A stretch of DNA of 16,325 nt, from contig JAJBSY010000192.1 of the NCBI GenBank assembly GCA_020861205.1, positions 1-16,325 on the forward strand. Reading direction: 5' to 3'. The notes under the pieces were generated by a model that was not told the origin of the DNA, made no database searches, and saw only the letters and a list, made by a program, of their open reading frames with translations. The number at the start of each line of letters is the position of its first letter. The stretch's first letter is position 1. Positions 6,985-16,325 of this stretch are shown here, piece by piece. The DNA comes from Deltaproteobacteria bacterium. GTDB taxonomy: Bacteria; Desulfobacterota; Desulfovibrionia; Desulfovibrionales; Desulfovibrionaceae. Both the position numbers and the translations under genes were made by a program.

Positions 6985-8118
6985 TTACCCTTCCGGAATA
7001 CCCCTGTTGGGGTCCTCATTGCCGGCGACCAGGTCTTCCAGGGCGTTCACCAGGGCGCCCGCCGCCTCGGGCCGAGCGAGACCGCGCGCTTTCGCGCCCA
7101 TGGCCCGCAAGGTATCCGGCTCGGCAAAAAGAACCTTGAGCCTTTCGACCAGCAGGGCCGGATCGCCCTTCCCCGGTTCCAGCTTGTTCTGCGGGAGCAG
7201 TTCCGCGGCGCCAACCGCCGCGAGATACCGGGCGTTGTGCGTCTGATGGTCATGCGCCGCCGCCGGGAACGGAATGAAGATGGCTGGCAGTCCGGCGCAG
7301 GTCAGTTCCGCGATCGTGGTCGCCCCGGCGCGGCAGACGACGATGTCCGCCCAGGTATACGCGGCGGCCATATCCTTGATGAAACCGTCCACCCGCATCT
7401 TTTCGCCGCCGTTCTTGCGGTACGCGTCGCGCACGCGCTCGAAGTCCGCCGCGCCGGCCTGGTGCCACAAGCTGATTCCGGCATCGATGAGGGGCGTCAG
7501 ATTTTCGATGACGCAGTCGTTTATCGCCCGCGCCCCCTGGCTGCCGCCGAGAACGAGGACCCGTTTGCCGAATTCCTTTTCCGGACGGCCAGCATCATCA
7601 CGCGCCAGCTCCGCGATGGACGCCCGTACCGGGTTTCCGGTAAACACCGTCTTCTCTTCCGGAAACGTCGCGCGTACGTCGGGCAGGGATACGAACACCC
7701 TGTCCACACGCCGCGCCAATATCTTGTTGGCCAGGCCGGAGATGGAGTTCTGTTCGTGAATGGCAGCGGGGATCCCCGCATACCGCGCACCCATGACCCC
7801 GGCGAAGGCTGCGTACCCGCCGAACCCGACGACCACGTCCGGTTTGAAGCGCCGCATGACGATGACGGCCTTGGTCAGCCCCCGCAGCATCCCGAGGCCC
7901 GCGCCGAGCATACCGAAGCCGCGCCCCATGAACCCGCGCACGGGCAGGCCGACGAATTCAAGCCCGGCCTGCGCGGCCAGATCGCCTTCGGGACCGTACT
8001 TGCCGCCCATGAACAAAACCTTGGCGTCGCGGTGCCGCGCCTTTATCTCCTCGGCAACGGCGATGGCGGGGAAAATATGGCCGCCCGTGCCGCCCGTCGT
8101 CACAATCACTCGTCTCAT
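6985..8118 (-). CDS. murG: Undecaprenyldiphospho-muramoylpentapeptide beta-N-acetylglucosaminyltransferase MurG
   Basis: 377 residues from the ATG at 8118. This peripheral inner-membrane glycosyltransferase (GT28, GT-B fold) transfers GlcNAc to lipid I, giving lipid II. Seen: Gly loop [10 protein letters not shown] (9-18), HEQN (121-124), second Gly loop GGSQGA (191-196), and the UDP-GlcNAc-binding [10 protein letters not shown] (263-272) with its conserved Glu271. The reading frame is open far upstream inside ftsW, but the family N-terminus begins exactly at [10 protein letters not shown]. The ATG overlaps the ftsW stop as ATGA, and GAGGT sits 7 nt upstream. This indicates translational coupling to ftsW. 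Confidence 0.97.
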   Translation of the reverse strand: MRRVIVTTGGTGGHIFPAIAVAEEIKARHRDAKVLFMGGKYGPEGDLAAQAGLEFVGLPVRGFMGRGFGMLGAGLGMLRGLTKAVIVMRRFKPDVVVGFGGYAAFAGVMGARYAGIPAAIHEQNSISGLANKILARRVDRVFVSLPDVRATFPEEKTVFTGNPVRASIAELARDDAGRPEKEFGKRVLVLGGSQGARAINDCVIENLTPLIDAGISLWHQAGAADFERVRDAYRKNGGEKMRVDGFIKDMAAAYTWADIVVCRAGATTIAELTCAGLPAIFIPFPAAAHDHQTHNARYLAAVGAAELLPQNKLEPGKGDPALLVERLKVLFAEPDTLRAMGAKARGLARPEAAGALVNALEDLVAGNEDPNRGIPEG

Positions 8119-9233
8119 GCGTCGGACCTCGCGGTTCTCGAAAGGTTCAAAAGCAACCCCACACAGATGAATGTCGCCAGGAGGCTGCTGCCCCCATAGC
8201 TGAAAAACGGCATGGGCAGCCCTTTCGGCGGGGCCACGCCCAGGACGACGGCCATGTTGAGTATCATGGAGAGCCCGAGCGAAAGCGCCAGCCCGAAGGC
8301 CGTCAACCGGTCGCGCAAATTTTCCTGCTGAAAGGCGACCCGCATGGAACGCCAGAAGAAAAGCCCGAGCAGCAGGAATATCAGCGTCATGCCGACAAAC
8401 CCCAGTTCCTCGCCCGCTATGGCCATGATGAAATCCGTATGCGCATCGGGGAGGAAGAAGAGCTTCTGTTTGCTGTCGCCAAGGCCCGCGCCCCAGAGCC
8501 CGCCGGAGCCCAGAGCGTACAAGGACTGCACGAGCTGGTATCCTTCGTTCTGCGCGACCTTGAAAGGGTCCAGGAAGGCCAGGATGCGCCGGAAGCGATA
8601 CGCTTCGTGCATGACCAGAAGGTATGCGCCGCCGCAGGCCAGGGCCGCCGAAATGATCAGGTAGATCAGCCGCGTCCCGCCGGCGAGGCACATGAAAAAC
8701 AGGATCAGCAGCAGTACCGCCGCCCCGCCGAAATCCGGCTGCGTGAGCAATATAGCGCAAAAAATCCCGGTCACGGCGAAAGGCGGGATAACCCCGCGAC
8801 TGAACGTTTTGATGATGGCCTGCTTCGTGCTCATGAAATAGGCGAGGTACAGCACCAGCGCGACCTTGGCGAATTCCATGGGCTGTAGGTTCACGGGACC
8901 GAGGGAAAGCCAGCGGTGCGCGCCCTTCACCTTGGCGGCGAGCGGCGTCAGGGTCAGGATGAGCAGGAAAAGCGCGGCGAACAAGATCGGATACTGCAGT
9001 TTGTAGAGAAGGCCGCGCGGGATGCTCATAATCCCGGCCATGAGCAGGATGCCGACGGCCGCGAAGGACAGCTGGCGCTTGAAAAAGTACAGAGGATCCG
9101 CGTAAACGCGCTCGGCCACGATACCGCTGGCGGAGAGAAGCGTCATAAGGCCCATGCAGAGCAATATGAGCGCAAGTCCAAGCAGCCAGAAATCCGGCCC
9201 GGTCCGTTGTATGTTCGCGTTCACGCTCTGCAT
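8115..9233 (-). CDS. ftsW: Septal peptidoglycan glycosyltransferase FtsW (SEDS family)
   Basis: 372 residues, strongly hydrophobic with about ten membrane helices, as in SEDS proteins. FtsW polymerises lipid II into septal glycan strands together with its class B penicillin-binding partner, here the ftsI product. Seen: RWLSLGPVNLQPMEFAK (107-123), TQPDFGG (164-170), the long loop SKQKLFFLPDAHTDF (254-268) whose Asp267 matches the proposed catalytic Asp of the family, and the C-terminal SYGGSSLL. FtsW rather than RodA is chosen from its place between murD and murG. The ATG at 9233 shares one base with the murD stop (TAATG), with AGGTG 5 nt upstream. It overlaps murG by 4 nt. Confidence 0.95.
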   Translation of the reverse strand: MQSVNANIQRTGPDFWLLGLALILLCMGLMTLLSASGIVAERVYADPLYFFKRQLSFAAVGILLMAGIMSIPRGLLYKLQYPILFAALFLLILTLTPLAAKVKGAHRWLSLGPVNLQPMEFAKVALVLYLAYFMSTKQAIIKTFSRGVIPPFAVTGIFCAILLTQPDFGGAAVLLLILFFMCLAGGTRLIYLIISAALACGGAYLLVMHEAYRFRRILAFLDPFKVAQNEGYQLVQSLYALGSGGLWGAGLGDSKQKLFFLPDAHTDFIMAIAGEELGFVGMTLIFLLLGLFFWRSMRVAFQQENLRDRLTAFGLALSLGLSMILNMAVVLGVAPPKGLPMPFFSYGGSSLLATFICVGLLLNLSRTARSDA

Positions 9234-10528
9234 TATCGCACCTGCGACGCTATGCGCCTGAAATCCGCTCCCCGGGCGGCGTAATTCGGGTACAAGTCAA
9301 AACTTGACGTGGCGGGCGCAAGCAGCACGGCATCGCCGGGAACCGCCAGGCCGCGCAGTTTGACGACCGCCTCTTCCAGGGTCGGCGACCAGGAAAGCGG
9401 GACCACGCCCTCCCAGGCTTTGGCGAACACCTCGCGGTTCGCCCCGAAAAGGCCGACCGCCTTCACTTTCCCGCGCAACAGATCCTTCATCCCCTCCAGG
9501 TCGCCGCCCTTGAAAACGCCGCCCGCCAGCAGCAGCACGGGGCGGTCCACACTCCGGAGGGCCATCTGCAACGCGCTGACGGTGGTCGCCTTGGAATCGT
9601 TGATATACGCCACGCCGTTCCACTCACCGACGAGCTCGAGACGATTGGGCAAGGGATCGAAGGCGGCGGCCGCGCGGCGCGCTTCCTCTTCCGTCACGCC
9701 GAAAACCGATGCGGCAAGATAGGCGGCTTCCAGGTTTGCCTTGTTGTGCGCGCCGAGCAGGCGCGTTTCCGGGAACCTGTCCGAGGCGGTGAAATACAGC
9801 GTCCGGGCCTTGACGGGATAGAGCGGGACCTCGTCTTCCAGCTCCGCGCCGAAGATGGCCACATCGTCTTCGGTCTGCTGCGCGAACAGGGAAAATTTCG
9901 CGTCAACATATTCGCGCATACTTTCGTGCTGGTCCAGGTGGTTAGGGCTGATGTTGAGCAACATGCCCACATGCGGCCGGAAGGTATCGCATCCCATGAG
10001 CTGGAAGCTGCTCACCTCCAGCACTATGACGTCTGCCTTCTTGCCGGAGAGCACATAATCCGAAAGGGGCGTGCCGATGTTGCCGCCCAGGAACACCTCT
10101 TTCCCGGCTTCCCGCAACATGGCGGCGGCGAGGCTCACCGTGGTCGTCTTGCCGCTGGTGCCCGTCACCGCAAGCACCGGCGAATCCACGAACCGCCAGG
10201 CCAGCTCCATTTCCGCCATGACCGGCGGACTGCCCGCCGCCTCAAGCATTCTGACAAGCCGGGTATAGGGCACGCCGGGGCTGGGCACGACCAGGGAGAC
10301 GTCCTGGAAATGCCCGGGATCGTGCGGCCCGGTTATGATCTCGATGCCGATTCGCGCGGCGAGATCGAGCAGGCTCTGGCCGACTTTTTGCGGATCACGC
10401 TCCAGGAGGCGGACCCGGGCGCCTTTTTCCCGCAGGAGGTGCGCGGCGGCCTCACCCGAGGCGCCCGCGCCGATGACGGCGGCGAGGCTGCCGGGAACGA
10501 TGGGATTTTGTTGCAACGTCGAACGCAT
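9233..10528 (-). CDS. murD: UDP-N-acetylmuramoyl-L-alanine--D-glutamate ligase MurD
   Basis: 431 residues. This ATP-dependent cytoplasmic ligase adds D-Glu to UDP-MurNAc-L-Ala. Seen: N-terminal GAGASG (20-25) UDP-binding loop, ATP P-loop GTSGKTTT (123-130), NHLDQHES in the central domain, INDSKATT in the ATPase/ligase region, and the C-terminal FDLYPNYAARG typical of MurD. The ATG at 10528 lies 5 nt after the mraY stop, with a modest TAGGA purine stretch overlapping that stop. It shares one base with ftsW. Confidence 0.97.
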   Translation of the reverse strand: MRSTLQQNPIVPGSLAAVIGAGASGEAAAHLLREKGARVRLLERDPQKVGQSLLDLAARIGIEIITGPHDPGHFQDVSLVVPSPGVPYTRLVRMLEAAGSPPVMAEMELAWRFVDSPVLAVTGTSGKTTTVSLAAAMLREAGKEVFLGGNIGTPLSDYVLSGKKADVIVLEVSSFQLMGCDTFRPHVGMLLNISPNHLDQHESMREYVDAKFSLFAQQTEDDVAIFGAELEDEVPLYPVKARTLYFTASDRFPETRLLGAHNKANLEAAYLAASVFGVTEEEARRAAAAFDPLPNRLELVGEWNGVAYINDSKATTVSALQMALRSVDRPVLLLAGGVFKGGDLEGMKDLLRGKVKAVGLFGANREVFAKAWEGVVPLSWSPTLEEAVVKLRGLAVPGDAVLLAPATSSFDLYPNYAARGADFRRIASQVR

Positions 10529-10533
10529 GTTTC

Positions 10534-11658
10534 CTACCGCAATTTCAGAACCGACAAGGCCGCGAGGCCGAGCAGGATGGAGGTTATCCAGAAACGGATG
10601 ATGATCTTGGACTCCGGGATGCCTTTCAGTTCAAAGTGATGATGCAGCGGGGCCATGCGGAAAAAGCGCTTGCCGCCGCTGAGTTTGAAATACCCCACCT
10701 GGACGATGACCGAGAGACTTTCCACCACGAAAAGCCCCCCGACCACCAGGAGGATGAGTTCCTGCTTGCAGAGCACGGCCAGAAAACCCAGCGAACCGCC
10801 GAGGGACAGGGAGCCCACGTCGCCCATGAATATCTGGGCGGGATAGGCGTTATACCAGAGAAACCCGAGGCCCGCGCCCACAAGCGCGCCGCAGAAGACC
10901 GTCACTTCGCCGATGCCCGGCACGTGGGGTATTTGCAGATACCTGGCGATCTGCACGTTACCCGCGACGTATATGAACACCGCGAAGCAGATGCTCGCCA
11001 CAACCGTCGGCCCTATGGCGAGACCGTCCAGCCCGTCCGTGAGGTTGACGCCGTTCGACGCCCCCACGAGCACCAGAACCGCGAACGGCAGGTAAAACCA
11101 GCCGAGATCCGGCACGACCTTCTTGAAGAAGGGCACGGCCAGTTGCGTGAATTTCACAAGCTCTTCGCCCTGGGCGACAACCTCGCGGCTCTGGGCGATG
11201 TCCTGGCGCACGGCGTACAGCAACGCCAGGGCGAGGAGGGAAACGACGAGCTGGCCGAAAAGCTTGGCCCGCGCGGAAAGCCCCTTGTTGTTGCGGCGCA
11301 GAATTTTCAGGTAGTCATCCAGGAACCCCACGAAGCCGAACCCGAGAAAAACAAACAGGATCAGCCAGACGTGCGGGTTGGTGAGATCCGCCCAGAACAG
11401 CACGCTGACGACCAGGGAAAAGGCGATCAGGATACCGCCCATCGTCGGGGTCCCGCTTTTTTGCAAATGCGCTTTCACGTCCTCATGCACGTATTGCCCG
11501 AACTTGATGCGTTGGAGCAGCCGGATGAACCAGGGCCCGACCACGATGGTGATGATGAGCGCGGTCAGCAGCGCCCAGACCGACCGGAAGGTGATGTAGC
11601 GGAACACGTTGAATACGGCGATCTCCGAACTCAACGGATACAGAAGATTATACAACAT
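10534..11658 (-). CDS. mraY: Phospho-N-acetylmuramoyl-pentapeptide transferase MraY
   Basis: 374 residues, a polytopic inner-membrane enzyme that transfers phospho-MurNAc-pentapeptide to undecaprenyl phosphate to make lipid I. Seen: KSGTPTMGG (67-75), the LDDY acidic motif (113-116), NLTDGLDGL (205-213), an Asp in FMGDVGS (280), and [10 protein letters not shown] (337-346). Together these are the Mg2+ and nucleotide-binding features of MraY. A long extracytoplasmic segment (about 152-190) resembles the proteobacterial form. The ATG at 11658 lies inside the end of murF (11-nt overlap), with GGGGAAGG 3 nt upstream. The stop is TAG. Confidence 0.97.
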   Translation of the reverse strand: MLYNLLYPLSSEIAVFNVFRYITFRSVWALLTALIITIVVGPWFIRLLQRIKFGQYVHEDVKAHLQKSGTPTMGGILIAFSLVVSVLFWADLTNPHVWLILFVFLGFGFVGFLDDYLKILRRNNKGLSARAKLFGQLVVSLLALALLYAVRQDIAQSREVVAQGEELVKFTQLAVPFFKKVVPDLGWFYLPFAVLVLVGASNGVNLTDGLDGLAIGPTVVASICFAVFIYVAGNVQIARYLQIPHVPGIGEVTVFCGALVGAGLGFLWYNAYPAQIFMGDVGSLSLGGSLGFLAVLCKQELILLVVGGLFVVESLSVIVQVGYFKLSGGKRFFRMAPLHHHFELKGIPESKIIIRFWITSILLGLAALSVLKLR

Positions 11659-13090
11659 CAGCCTTCCCCTTTTCCTTCGCGCCCATGCCGGGCATGGCGG
11701 TGAAGGCCGCCACCAGTTCCTCGAGTTTGTTGCTGCGCGAGCCCTTGAACAGTATCACGCCCGAATGCGGGGCCACGGAAAGAATGGCCGCCAGAAAAGA
11801 GGCCGCGTCGCCCACATGCGCGAAGTGCCCGGCGTACCCGGCGTCAAAAAGGCCGCGCCGCACGGATTCTCCCTGCCCGCCTTTCCATATGACGGCCTTC
11901 GGGGCGAGTGCCGCCGCATGGCGTCCCAACTGGTAGTGGTACCGCGGGCTTTCCGGTCCCAGTTCCCTCATTTCGCCAAGCACCAGCAGCAATTCGCCGT
12001 GCCGGTCCTTTGCCATGTCCGCCGCCGCGTCCACCATGCGTTGCATGGACAGGGGGTTGGCGTTGTAACTGTCATCGATCAACAGCAGATTTTCGGTTTC
12101 GCTAAGCGTGAACCGCTGGGCGGGAAGCGAGGCGGCTTCAAACCCGGCCGCTATCTCGGGCGCGGTAAGGCCCAGGGAATGCGCCACCGCGCCGACGGCC
12201 GCCACATTTTCCGCGCCGTAGGCGCCGAGAAACGGCGCGTTAACGGTCACGGATTCGCCGTCCAGGAACAGGTGGAAATTGCCCCGGTCCAGCCCGGCTG
12301 CCCCGAGGTAGGAGGCGAAATACAATTCCTCCACGTCCTCGGCGGAAAAATAGGTGACGTCCGCGTCATACGCCCTGGCTTCGCGCTCCAGCTCGGGATA
12401 ATCCGCGCTCACGACGCCAAGGCCCTTGTTCGCGAGGTAGGCGAGAAGGCGCGCCTTGTAGTGGGCGACCCCCCTGTCTCCGAGTTCCTGCACGTGGCCG
12501 GCCCCGGCGTTGAGGATAAGGGCCACGTCCGGCCGCAGGATGGCGCCGAGTTCGTCCATGTCGTGCGGGCGGCTGATGCCTACCTCCATGACCCAGTACG
12601 CCGCATCCGCCGACGCGTTCATCATGCTGAGGGGCAGGCCGATCTGGTTGTTCAGATTGACCGGGTTTTTGGCGGTTTCCCCGACGACGCCCAGGACCGA
12701 CGCAAGGGTTTCCTTCACCGAGGTCTTGCCGGATGTTCCGGTTACGCCGACGACCACGCCGGTGGCCGTGCCCCGGTGAACCGAGGCTATCGCGGCCATG
12801 GCGGCGGCGACATCGGGGACGACCAGGACCGGAGCCGCGATCTTCTTCGCCTTCCTGCCCGTGAACGGATTGCGCGAGCCGATGATCGCCAGGGCGCCTT
12901 TTTCCACCGCGGCCGTGGCGAAATCATGGCCGTCCGCGCGTTCGCCCGGCAAACAGAAAAAAAGGTTCCCTTTCCTGACCTGCCGGCTGTCGATGGCCGC
13001 GCCGGTGGGATTGGCCATGGCGTCTTCGGGCCGCATCCCCACGCACACGGTGCCGAGCAGGCGGCTTATGTCCAATAGGTTCATGTGCAT
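11648..13090 (-). CDS. murF: UDP-N-acetylmuramoyl-tripeptide--D-alanyl-D-alanine ligase MurF
   Basis: 480 residues. It adds D-Ala-D-Ala to the UDP-MurNAc tripeptide, finishing the cytoplasmic precursor. Seen: ATP P-loop [10 protein letters not shown] (115-124), [26 protein letters not shown], and [11 protein letters not shown], the MurF hallmark. Two start codons are close: the ATG at 13090, with GGGAG 8 nt upstream, and an ATG at 13084 that overlaps the murE stop as ATGA. The first is chosen for its better-spaced ribosome binding site; the difference is two residues. The D-Ala-D-Ala ligase gene itself is not in this window. Confidence 0.96.
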   Translation of the reverse strand: MHMNLLDISRLLGTVCVGMRPEDAMANPTGAAIDSRQVRKGNLFFCLPGERADGHDFATAAVEKGALAIIGSRNPFTGRKAKKIAAPVLVVPDVAAAMAAIASVHRGTATGVVVGVTGTSGKTSVKETLASVLGVVGETAKNPVNLNNQIGLPLSMMNASADAAYWVMEVGISRPHDMDELGAILRPDVALILNAGAGHVQELGDRGVAHYKARLLAYLANKGLGVVSADYPELEREARAYDADVTYFSAEDVEELYFASYLGAAGLDRGNFHLFLDGESVTVNAPFLGAYGAENVAAVGAVAHSLGLTAPEIAAGFEAASLPAQRFTLSETENLLLIDDSYNANPLSMQRMVDAAADMAKDRHGELLLVLGEMRELGPESPRYHYQLGRHAAALAPKAVIWKGGQGESVRRGLFDAGYAGHFAHVGDAASFLAAILSVAPHSGVILFKGSRSNKLEELVAAFTAMPGMGAKEKGKADVV

Positions 13091-14589
13091 CCGAGAAGCT
13101 CCCTCACAACCCGCTGGTCGCTGAAAGGATACCGGGTGTCCCCGATGATCTGATACGGCTCATGCCCCTTGCCCGCGATGAGAAGGGCGTCGCCGGGCTT
13201 CACGATATCAAGGGCCGCGGCGATGGCCTTTTTACGGTCCGCCTCTTCGATGACCCGCCGCGCCCCGGCAAGACCCGGCCGCACGTCCGCCATGATGGCC
13301 AGCGGCTCCTCGCGCCGTGGGTTGTCCGACGTGAGCACCACCACATCGGAAAGGGCCGCGGCCGCTTCGCCCATAAGCGGGCGCTTCGTGCGGTCACGGT
13401 TGCCGCCGCAGCCGAAAACCGTCACGACGCGTTCGAATTTCGCCCCGCGCAAGGCTTGCAACGCCTTTTGCAGCGCGTCCGGCGTGTGCGCGTAATCGAC
13501 AAAAACGGACAATCCGCAGGGGTTGGCGATGCGTTCAAGCCTCCCCGGGACGCCGCTGAAAGTTTCCAGCGCCCGAAGCGCCGACCTGCCGAACCCGAGC
13601 GCCAGCGACATCGCCTGCGCGCCCATGAGATTCGCGGCGTTGAATTCTCCGACCAGGGGGCTGTGCAGGTCCCAGGCATCGCCGCCGTAGGCCATTTGCA
13701 GGCGCAACCCGTCGCGGCCCTGTTCCAGGATCGTTCCTTGCACTATCCTCTCGCCGCCGCGTTTCAGGGAAAACCCGAGTATGGCGTCATTGGCCGCGAA
13801 CAGCCGTTCGCCGTAAGGATCATCCACATACACGGCCAGGGCCGCGCCGGGCGCGGCAAGGCCGCCGTTCTCCCGGCCGGTGAACAACCGCGCCTTGGTG
13901 GCGAAATAGTCTTCCATGTCGCGGTGGTAGTCGAGATGGTCCTGGCTCAGGTTGGTAAATAACGCGCCGGCAAAGGCAAGGCCCGCGATCCTGTTCTGGT
14001 CGATGGCATGGGAGGATACTTCCATCAGGGCGATATCCGCGCCGGCGCCTTGCATGGACGCCACCATGGAGTGGAGGGCGAGGCAGTCGGGCGTGGTCAG
14101 CGGCGACGCTTCCTCATGCCCCGGCCAACGGTATTCCACCGTGCCGATAACGCCCGGCGTTTTCCCGGCGGCCTTGGCGACGGCTTCCAGGAGATAGGCG
14201 GACGTCGTCTTCCCGTTCGTACCGGTAATGCCGACAATCGCGACCTTCGAACGTCCGGTGCCGTAATACGCTGCGGCCAGTTCGCCGAGAGCGGCGCGCG
14301 TATCCTCCACCAACGCGACGCCGATCGCGCCGGGAGCGATTTCCCGCACGCGGACCGCGTCAAAAACGGCCCGGGTGCAAACGACGTACGAGACGCCGGC
14401 CCGCACGGCGTCCGCGAGGTACGCCGCCGCGCCGGTATAGTCCGGCCCGCCGGGCCTCAGCGGGGCGGCCTTCGGCAACGAAACAAAAATGTCGCCCTTC
14501 CCGGCCTTGCCCGAATGGGTGCTGATGGAAGCCGCTCGATCCCCGGCCAGGGGAACCAGATATTCCAGGCCCGTCATGGTGACGCTCAT
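13081..14589 (-). CDS. murE: UDP-N-acetylmuramoyl-tripeptide synthetase MurE (meso-diaminopimelate type)
   Basis: 502 residues. MurE adds the third stem-peptide residue. Seen: ATP P-loop GITGTNGKTT (120-129), LTTPDCL, NLSQDHLDYH (213-222), Lys232 in YFATKARLF at the position of the carbamylated lysine, VDYAHTPDAL, GCGGNRDRTKRP (393-404), and DNPR (422-425). DNPR is the signature of enzymes that use meso-diaminopimelate rather than lysine, so the wall is inferred to be DAP-type. The ATG at 14589 overlaps the ftsI stop as ATGA, with GGGAGG 6 nt upstream. The end overlaps murF by 10 nt. Confidence 0.97.
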   Translation of the reverse strand: MSVTMTGLEYLVPLAGDRAASISTHSGKAGKGDIFVSLPKAAPLRPGGPDYTGAAAYLADAVRAGVSYVVCTRAVFDAVRVREIAPGAIGVALVEDTRAALGELAAAYYGTGRSKVAIVGITGTNGKTTSAYLLEAVAKAAGKTPGVIGTVEYRWPGHEEASPLTTPDCLALHSMVASMQGAGADIALMEVSSHAIDQNRIAGLAFAGALFTNLSQDHLDYHRDMEDYFATKARLFTGRENGGLAAPGAALAVYVDDPYGERLFAANDAILGFSLKRGGERIVQGTILEQGRDGLRLQMAYGGDAWDLHSPLVGEFNAANLMGAQAMSLALGFGRSALRALETFSGVPGRLERIANPCGLSVFVDYAHTPDALQKALQALRGAKFERVVTVFGCGGNRDRTKRPLMGEAAAALSDVVVLTSDNPRREEPLAIMADVRPGLAGARRVIEEADRKKAIAAALDIVKPGDALLIAGKGHEPYQIIGDTRYPFSDQRVVRELLGCT

Positions 14590-16325
14590 GAATTGCCTCC
14601 CAGCCAGAGGGTGTAGGTGGCCTTTTTGTCGGCCGAAAGCGGCAGGCCCGGTTCCGGCTCCTGGCGGATGACCACGGTCCCCTCGCCCCTGATTTCCGGG
14701 ACGATGCCCCTGCGGGCGAAATTTTCCACCGCCTTGCGCACGCTCAGCCCGGTAACCGCAGGAACCGTGTTATCCCGCGTTCCGGCCTGGGCCGCGTTCA
14801 CCAGTTGCGCCCCCGGCCGCGAACGGTCGGCGGTCGGCGGGGCCGCCGGCGGATCGGCCGCGGGTTCGCCGCTTTCGGTCGCGTCCGCCGTCGCCAAGAT
14901 CCGCTTCTGCCGCTCGAACTCGAGGAGCGCCTGGACCGGCGTGCTTTCCGGCAACAGGCCGTGATACGCCATGGTATGCAACGCCACGTTCTTGAAAATC
15001 GGCGCGGCCACGACGCCGCCGTACTGGTTTTTTTCCGGCTCGTCGAGCAGGACAATGACCAGATAGCGGGGTTCCTCCACGGGCACCATGCCGACGAAGG
15101 AGGCAACCCGCCCCTCGCCGTAGCTTCTGCCGCTCGCTTTCTGGGCCGTCCCGGTCTTGCCGCCGACAACCAGCCCATCGATGCGGGCCCGTCTTCCGGT
15201 TCCGCCGGTATCCTCCACGGCCGCGCGCAGCATCTCCCGCACCTGCCGCATGACGTCCGCCGAAAATATCCGTTCGGGTTCCGGGGCCGCTTCGTCATCG
15301 GCGGATCCGGGCGCGGGCAGCACGAGGCGCAAATTCTTTTTCACCCCGTCGTTGGCGAGACAGAGATAGGCCTGGGCCATCTGGACGATCGTGGCCGAAA
15401 AACTCTGCCCGAACGACGCGGACGCGAGGTCCACCTCGGTCCACTGTTTGACCCCCCGCAGGAGGCCCTTGTTTTCACCGGCGAGAGGCAGCCCGGTTTT
15501 ACTCCCGAACCCGAGCCGGGTCAGGTATTGCGTGTACTTGAGGGCGCCGAGGTCGAGCCCGATTTTGGCCGACCCTATGTTGCTGGATACTTTCAGGATA
15601 TCCTTCGCGGGGAGGATATCGTGCGGGCCGGTGTCGCGGATGACCCGGTCATGCAGCTTCCACCTGCCCTTCTCGCAGTCGTATTCCGAATCCGGCGTGA
15701 TGACGCCTTCCTGCAACGCCGCCGCCATCAGAAACGGTTTGACCGTGGATCCCTGTTCCAGGGCGTCCATGGCCGTTTTGTTCCGGCGGGTAAACTGGTC
15801 GGCGTCGCCCGGGCTGTTGGGGTTGAAAAACGGATATTCCGCCCAGGCCAGGATGTCGCCGCTCGGCACGTCAACCACCATGCAGGCGGCCCAGCGCGCG
15901 CCAAAGGCCTCCACCCCCCGCGAAAGGGCGGATTCCGCGAAAAACTGCACCTGGGTGTCGATGGTCAGGGTCAGGTTCTCGCCGGTGAGGTCGCCGATGT
16001 CGGCGGTTTCGCCGGAATATATCCGGCGCCCGGCGGCGTCGCGCTGCAACACCCGGCGTTTGCGCTGGCCGGAAAGAGCGTCGTTGAACGCCAGCTCCAA
16101 CCCTTCTATTCCCTTCTCGTCCACGTTCACGAACCCGAGGAGTTGTCCGGCGAGCTGCTTGAACGGGTACACCCGCTCATACTCGCGCAGAAGATAGACG
16201 CCCGGGACCGACGCCTGGCGTATGGTTTCGGCGGCTCGCGGATTTATCTTACGCTCAACCCACGTAAAGGCGCGCTTTTTATCGGTCACCAGCTTCCTGG
16301 CCTTGGGCGCCGGGATACCGAGGCT
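14586..16325 (-). CDS. ftsI: Division-specific penicillin-binding protein FtsI (PBP3 / class B transpeptidase), 5' end missing, with PASTA domain
   Basis: Partial: 579 residues are visible and the frame runs off the right edge, so the cytoplasmic tail, membrane anchor and start are not seen. This class B PBP crosslinks septal peptidoglycan in partnership with FtsW. Seen in the visible part: end of the PBP dimerisation region with R.INPRAAETI and GVYLLREYERVYP; active-site STVK (193-196, nucleophile Ser193); SSN (247-249); and KTGTA (390-394). A Pro/Ala-rich linker leads to a C-terminal PASTA domain (about 517-579, nt 14589-14777). The GTG at 16289 is an internal codon, not the start, because coding continues upstream to the edge. 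It could be annotated as a SpoVD or PBP2-like protein, but dcw position supports ftsI. Confidence 0.95.
   Translation of the reverse strand, partial: SLGIPAPKARKLVTDKKRAFTWVERKINPRAAETIRQASVPGVYLLREYERVYPFKQLAGQLLGFVNVDEKGIEGLELAFNDALSGQRKRRVLQRDAAGRRIYSGETADIGDLTGENLTLTIDTQVQFFAESALSRGVEAFGARWAACMVVDVPSGDILAWAEYPFFNPNSPGDADQFTRRNKTAMDALEQGSTVKPFLMAAALQEGVITPDSEYDCEKGRWKLHDRVIRDTGPHDILPAKDILKVSSNIGSAKIGLDLGALKYTQYLTRLGFGSKTGLPLAGENKGLLRGVKQWTEVDLASASFGQSFSATIVQMAQAYLCLANDGVKKNLRLVLPAPGSADDEAAPEPERIFSADVMRQVREMLRAAVEDTGGTGRRARIDGLVVGGKTGTAQKASGRSYGEGRVASFVGMVPVEEPRYLVIVLLDEPEKNQYGGVVAAPIFKNVALHTMAYHGLLPESTPVQALLEFERQKRILATADATESGEPAADPPAAPPTADRSRPGAQLVNAAQAGTRDNTVPAVTGLSVRKAVENFARRGIVPEIRGEGTVVIRQEPEPGLPLSADKKATYTLWLGGNS

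Noticed and set aside
5753..7246. Open reading frame of 497 codons on the plus strand opposite murC and the end of murG
   Set aside because: Antisense shadow of well-identified genes; composition is mirror-frame-like with no motif. Long antisense frames opposite mraY and murF (10636-11703, 11609-13078) were rejected for the same reason.
8119..8760. Possible 214-residue N-terminal extension of MurG
   Set aside because: It is an out-of-frame reading of ftsW. The MurG family N-terminus starts at 8118 with a ribosome binding site and an ATGA overlap.
8865..8885. QPME in FtsW where QPSE or QPAE is commonly seen
   Set aside because: The third position already varies between family members, the neighbouring Gln, Pro, Glu and Lys are intact, and the proposed catalytic HTDF loop is normal, so it is probably neutral variation.

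Overview
The window is the distal part of a division and cell wall (dcw) gene cluster, read entirely from the minus strand, followed by one unrelated flavoprotein gene. From right to left in transcription order: ftsI (3' part only), murE, murF, mraY, murD, ftsW, murG, murC, murB, ftsQ, ftsA, ftsZ, then an NADPH-dependent FMN reductase-like gene. Every gene is identified from family motifs in its translation. The DNA is GC-rich. The murE product has the DNPR signature of meso-diaminopimelate ligases, FtsZ ends in an [12 protein letters not shown] tail, and ftsI carries a C-terminal PASTA domain. As far as I recall, this exact order, with no ddl gene between murB and ftsQ, resembles Desulfovibrio and relatives. 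A Gram-negative Desulfobacterota (Desulfovibrionaceae-like) host is therefore my best inference, not a proven assignment.

Region by region: 14586-16325 holds ftsI, which runs off the right edge; mraZ, rsmH and ftsL would be expected beyond it. From 14589 down to 5585, murE to murC are packed with overlaps of 1-11 nt or gaps of 5 and 38 nt, which suggests one translationally coupled transcript. murB follows after 18 nt and overlaps ftsQ by 10 nt. The first real break is 167 nt between ftsQ and ftsA, then 86 nt between ftsA and ftsZ. A long perfect hairpin (914-943) follows ftsZ and probably ends the operon. The FMN reductase gene (251-808) appears to be a separate unit ending in a T-tailed hairpin at 50-80. 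An opposing hairpin at 18-42 probably ends a plus-strand gene to the left.

Function: MurC, MurD, MurE and MurF add the stem peptide to UDP-MurNAc made by MurB. MraY and MurG turn the product into lipid I and lipid II, and FtsW with FtsI polymerises and crosslinks it at the septum. FtsQ bridges to the divisome, and FtsA anchors the FtsZ ring to the membrane.

I see no mobile element, CRISPR array, tRNA, rRNA or novel multi-gene system. The observations worth a second look are local ones: the ftsQ frame stays open past its amber stop to the ftsA ribosome binding site; ftsQ contains an AT-rich, rare-codon island with a promoter-like sequence and a dyad; MurB has Cys at the usual catalytic Ser position; and FtsI has a PASTA tail.
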